Assembly (NCBI GenBank): GCA_021807675.1 | Contig: JAKBCR010000007.1 | Span: 1 to 64,000 of the forward strand | From: Pseudomonadota bacterium | GTDB lineage: Bacteria; Pseudomonadota; Gammaproteobacteria; Steroidobacterales; Steroidobacteraceae | Length of the DNA: 64,000 nucleotides | Direction: 5' to 3' | Part shown: one piece after another, positions 62,158-64,000 of the stretch | How positions within the stretch are numbered: position 1 is the first letter of the stretch | Layout of the letters: each line of letters opens with the position of its first letter | Position numbers and translations under genes: made by a program | The notes under the pieces: generated by a model | Seen by the model: the letters and a program-made list of their open reading frames with translations, nothing else | Databases searched by the model: none | Told to the model about the DNA's origin: nothing

Positions 62158-63174
62158 ATGGCTCACATGAACATGGTACAGGCGCTCAACTCCGCCATGG
62201 ATATCATGCTGGAGCGTGATCCGCGCGTCGTGATCCTCGGCGAGGACGTCGGCTATTTTGGCGGCGTGTTTCGCTGCACGGACGGACTGCAGCGCAAGTA
62301 CGGCGAGCATCGGGTGCTCGATACGCCGATCGCGGAGGGTGGCATCATCGCGGCGGCCATCGGCATGGGCGTGAACGGTCTGAAGCCGGTCGCCGAAATA
62401 CAGTTCGCCGATTACATCTATCCGGCTTTCGACCAGATCGTGAGCGAGCTCGCGCGGCTGCGGTACCGCACCGCGGGGGACTTCTCCGCCCCGGTGACCA
62501 TCCGCACCCCTTGTGGGGGCGGTATCCGCGGCGGGCAGACGCATTCGCAGAGCCCGGAGGGCATTTTCACGCACGTCTGCGGGATCAAAGTGGTCATGCC
62601 CTCGAATCCGTACGATGCGAAGGGGCTCCTGATCAGCTCGATCGAGGACGAGGATCCGGTCGTATTCTTCGAGCCCAAGCGGCTCTACAACGGCCCGTTC
62701 GACGGCGACCCGCACAAGCCGGCGGTGCCCTGGAGCGCGCACCCCAAGGGCGCGGTGCCGGAGGGTTACTACAAGGTTTCGCTGTCGAAAGCCGAGGTCG
62801 TCCGTCGGGGGAGGGATGTAACCATACTCGTCTATGGAACGATGGTGCACGTCGCGGAAGCGGCCATGAGGTTGGCCAAGGTCGATGCGGAGATCATCGA
62901 CGTGCGCGCGCTCGCGCCGCTCGATACCGACACGCTGTGCTCCTCGGTCTGCAAGACCGGCCGCTGCGTGATCGTCCATGAGGCGACGCGCTATAGCGGC
63001 TTCGGCGCAGAGCTCGCGGCGACGGTGCAGGAGGAATGCTTCTGGCACCTGGAGGCGCCGATCGCCCGCGTCACTGGTTGGGATACGCCTTATCCCCACG
63101 CGTTCGAGTGGGAATACTTCCCGGGGCCGGCGCGCATTGCCGCGGCGCTCACGCGCGTGATGGAGGATCGATGA
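62158..63174 (+). CDS. Branched-chain 2-oxoacid dehydrogenase E1 beta subunit
   Basis: MVQALNSAMDIMLERDPRVVILGEDVGYFGGVFRCTDGLQRKYGEHRVLDTPIAEGGIIAAAIGMG; VFFEPKRLY. Confidence 0.95.
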   Translation: MAHMNMVQALNSAMDIMLERDPRVVILGEDVGYFGGVFRCTDGLQRKYGEHRVLDTPIAEGGIIAAAIGMGVNGLKPVAEIQFADYIYPAFDQIVSELARLRYRTAGDFSAPVTIRTPCGGGIRGGQTHSQSPEGIFTHVCGIKVVMPSNPYDAKGLLISSIEDEDPVVFFEPKRLYNGPFDGDPHKPAVPWSAHPKGAVPEGYYKVSLSKAEVVRRGRDVTILVYGTMVHVAEAAMRLAKVDAEIIDVRALAPLDTDTLCSSVCKTGRCVIVHEATRYSGFGAELAATVQEECFWHLEAPIARVTGWDTPYPHAFEWEYFPGPARIAAALTRVMEDR

Positions 63175-64000
63175 GCCGGTACGTCTTCAAGCTGCCGGAC
63201 CTCGGCGAGGGCACTGTCGAGGCGGAGATCGTCGCCTGGCGTGTGAAGCCGGGTGATGAGGTGTCGGAGGACGACGCTCTGGTGGAGGTGATGACGGAGA
63301 AGGCGTCGGTGGAGGTGCCCGCACCGGTGAGCGGCAAGGTCGTCTCGACCACCGGGCAGCCCGGCGACAGGGTGGCGGTGGGATCGGCGCTGCTCGTGCT
63401 CGAAACCGCGTCCGCCACCGCTTCCCATGCGCCAGCCGCAGAGTCGCCAGCCGCGGCGGCCCCCGGCGGCGGTGGGCCGCCGCTCCCGCAACCCGGTCCG
63501 GCGAAGAGCGGCGCGACCGGCGCCGCGGGAAACGGTGCTGCGCCGCCGACAACGCGAGCCGCCGCCACGGACAACGGCGCCAGTGCGTCGGCCGAGGCGG
63601 ACCTGGAGCGGCGGGTGCTGACCTCGCCGGCGATCAGGCGCAGGGCGAGGGAGGCGGGGATCGATCTGCGGCAGGTGGCGGGGTCAGGGCCGCACGGACG
63701 CATCATGCGGCAGGACTTCGACGCGTACGAGGCTGCTCCATCGGCGATACGCTCCTCTGCCGCGGCCGTGGTGACTGGCCTGCCAGCCGCGCCTGCGGGG
63801 CCGAAGGCTGCGGAGGACATCGAGGAGATCAAAGTCATCGGCTTGAGGCGGCTCATCGCTCAAAGGATGAGTGATGCCAAGCGCAACATCCCACACTTCT
63901 CCTACGTCGAGGAGGTGGATGTGACGGAGCTGGAATCGCTGCGGCGGCATCTCAATACGAAGCTCGAGCCGGGGACACCGGCGCTCACATATCTGCCGCT
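63171..64000 (+). CDS. Dihydrolipoamide acyltransferase E2 (3' partial at window end)
   Basis: ATGA overlap; MSRYVFKLPDLGEGTVEAEIVAWRVKPGDEVSEDDALVEVMTEKASVEVPAP lipoyl domain; LTSPAIRRRAREAGIDLRQVAGSGPHGRIMRQDF E3-binding domain; frame open to 64000. Confidence 0.93.
   Translation, partial: MSRYVFKLPDLGEGTVEAEIVAWRVKPGDEVSEDDALVEVMTEKASVEVPAPVSGKVVSTTGQPGDRVAVGSALLVLETASATASHAPAAESPAAAAPGGGGPPLPQPGPAKSGATGAAGNGAAPPTTRAAATDNGASASAEADLERRVLTSPAIRRRAREAGIDLRQVAGSGPHGRIMRQDFDAYEAAPSAIRSSAAAVVTGLPAAPAGPKAAEDIEEIKVIGLRRLIAQRMSDAKRNIPHFSYVEEVDVTELESLRRHLNTKLEPGTPALTYLP

Noticed and set aside
1-64000. Prophage or integrative element
   Set aside because: No integrase, capsid, terminase, conjugation or transposase genes recognised; genes are mostly housekeeping

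Overview
The window is a 64 kb, GC-rich, densely coding bacterial chromosome segment, probably proteobacterial. I saw no rRNA, tRNA, CRISPR array, phage module or intact transposon. Recognisable modules are: icd / NUDIX / aceK; an amino-acid permease plus agmatine deiminase; a PlpD-like patatin-barrel protein; msrA; an amt ammonium transporter; OpgD/MdoG; ppc; a Kef-type antiporter; an ECF sigma factor and rpoN; a dense signalling cluster (hybrid kinase, sigma-54 activator, NarL-type and CheY-like regulators, HisKA_3 kinase; 33.0-40.9 kb); apt; egtB-egtD; glucokinase plus GH15 glucoamylase; clsB; PIG-L; a GT4/SDR/myo-inositol-phosphate-synthase cluster with several gene fragments (53.5-58.6 kb); and a branched-chain 2-oxoacid dehydrogenase operon (E1a-E1b-E2, cut by the window end). 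The most interesting non-coding signals are: (1) a perfect -24/-12 sigma-54 promoter (TGGCACGGGTGTTGCA, minus strand, 35171-35186) about 25 nt before a terminator hairpin, suggesting a very short sigma-54-dependent RNA or an attenuated leader, close to rpoN and an NtrC-type activator; (2) a dispersed multi-hairpin repeat family (5 copies at 4 loci) whose stems vary by compensatory changes; (3) a second multi-hairpin repeat family (2 copies, 42 kb apart, inverted); (4) an identical 16-bp dyad (GTCGGACGATTCCTAC) upstream of both the ECF sigma gene and the NarL-type regulator; (5) several recent gene remnants (DUF3570, SDR, alcohol dehydrogenase, phosphomannomutase, Ku). All family calls come from reading the translations; no database search was run.
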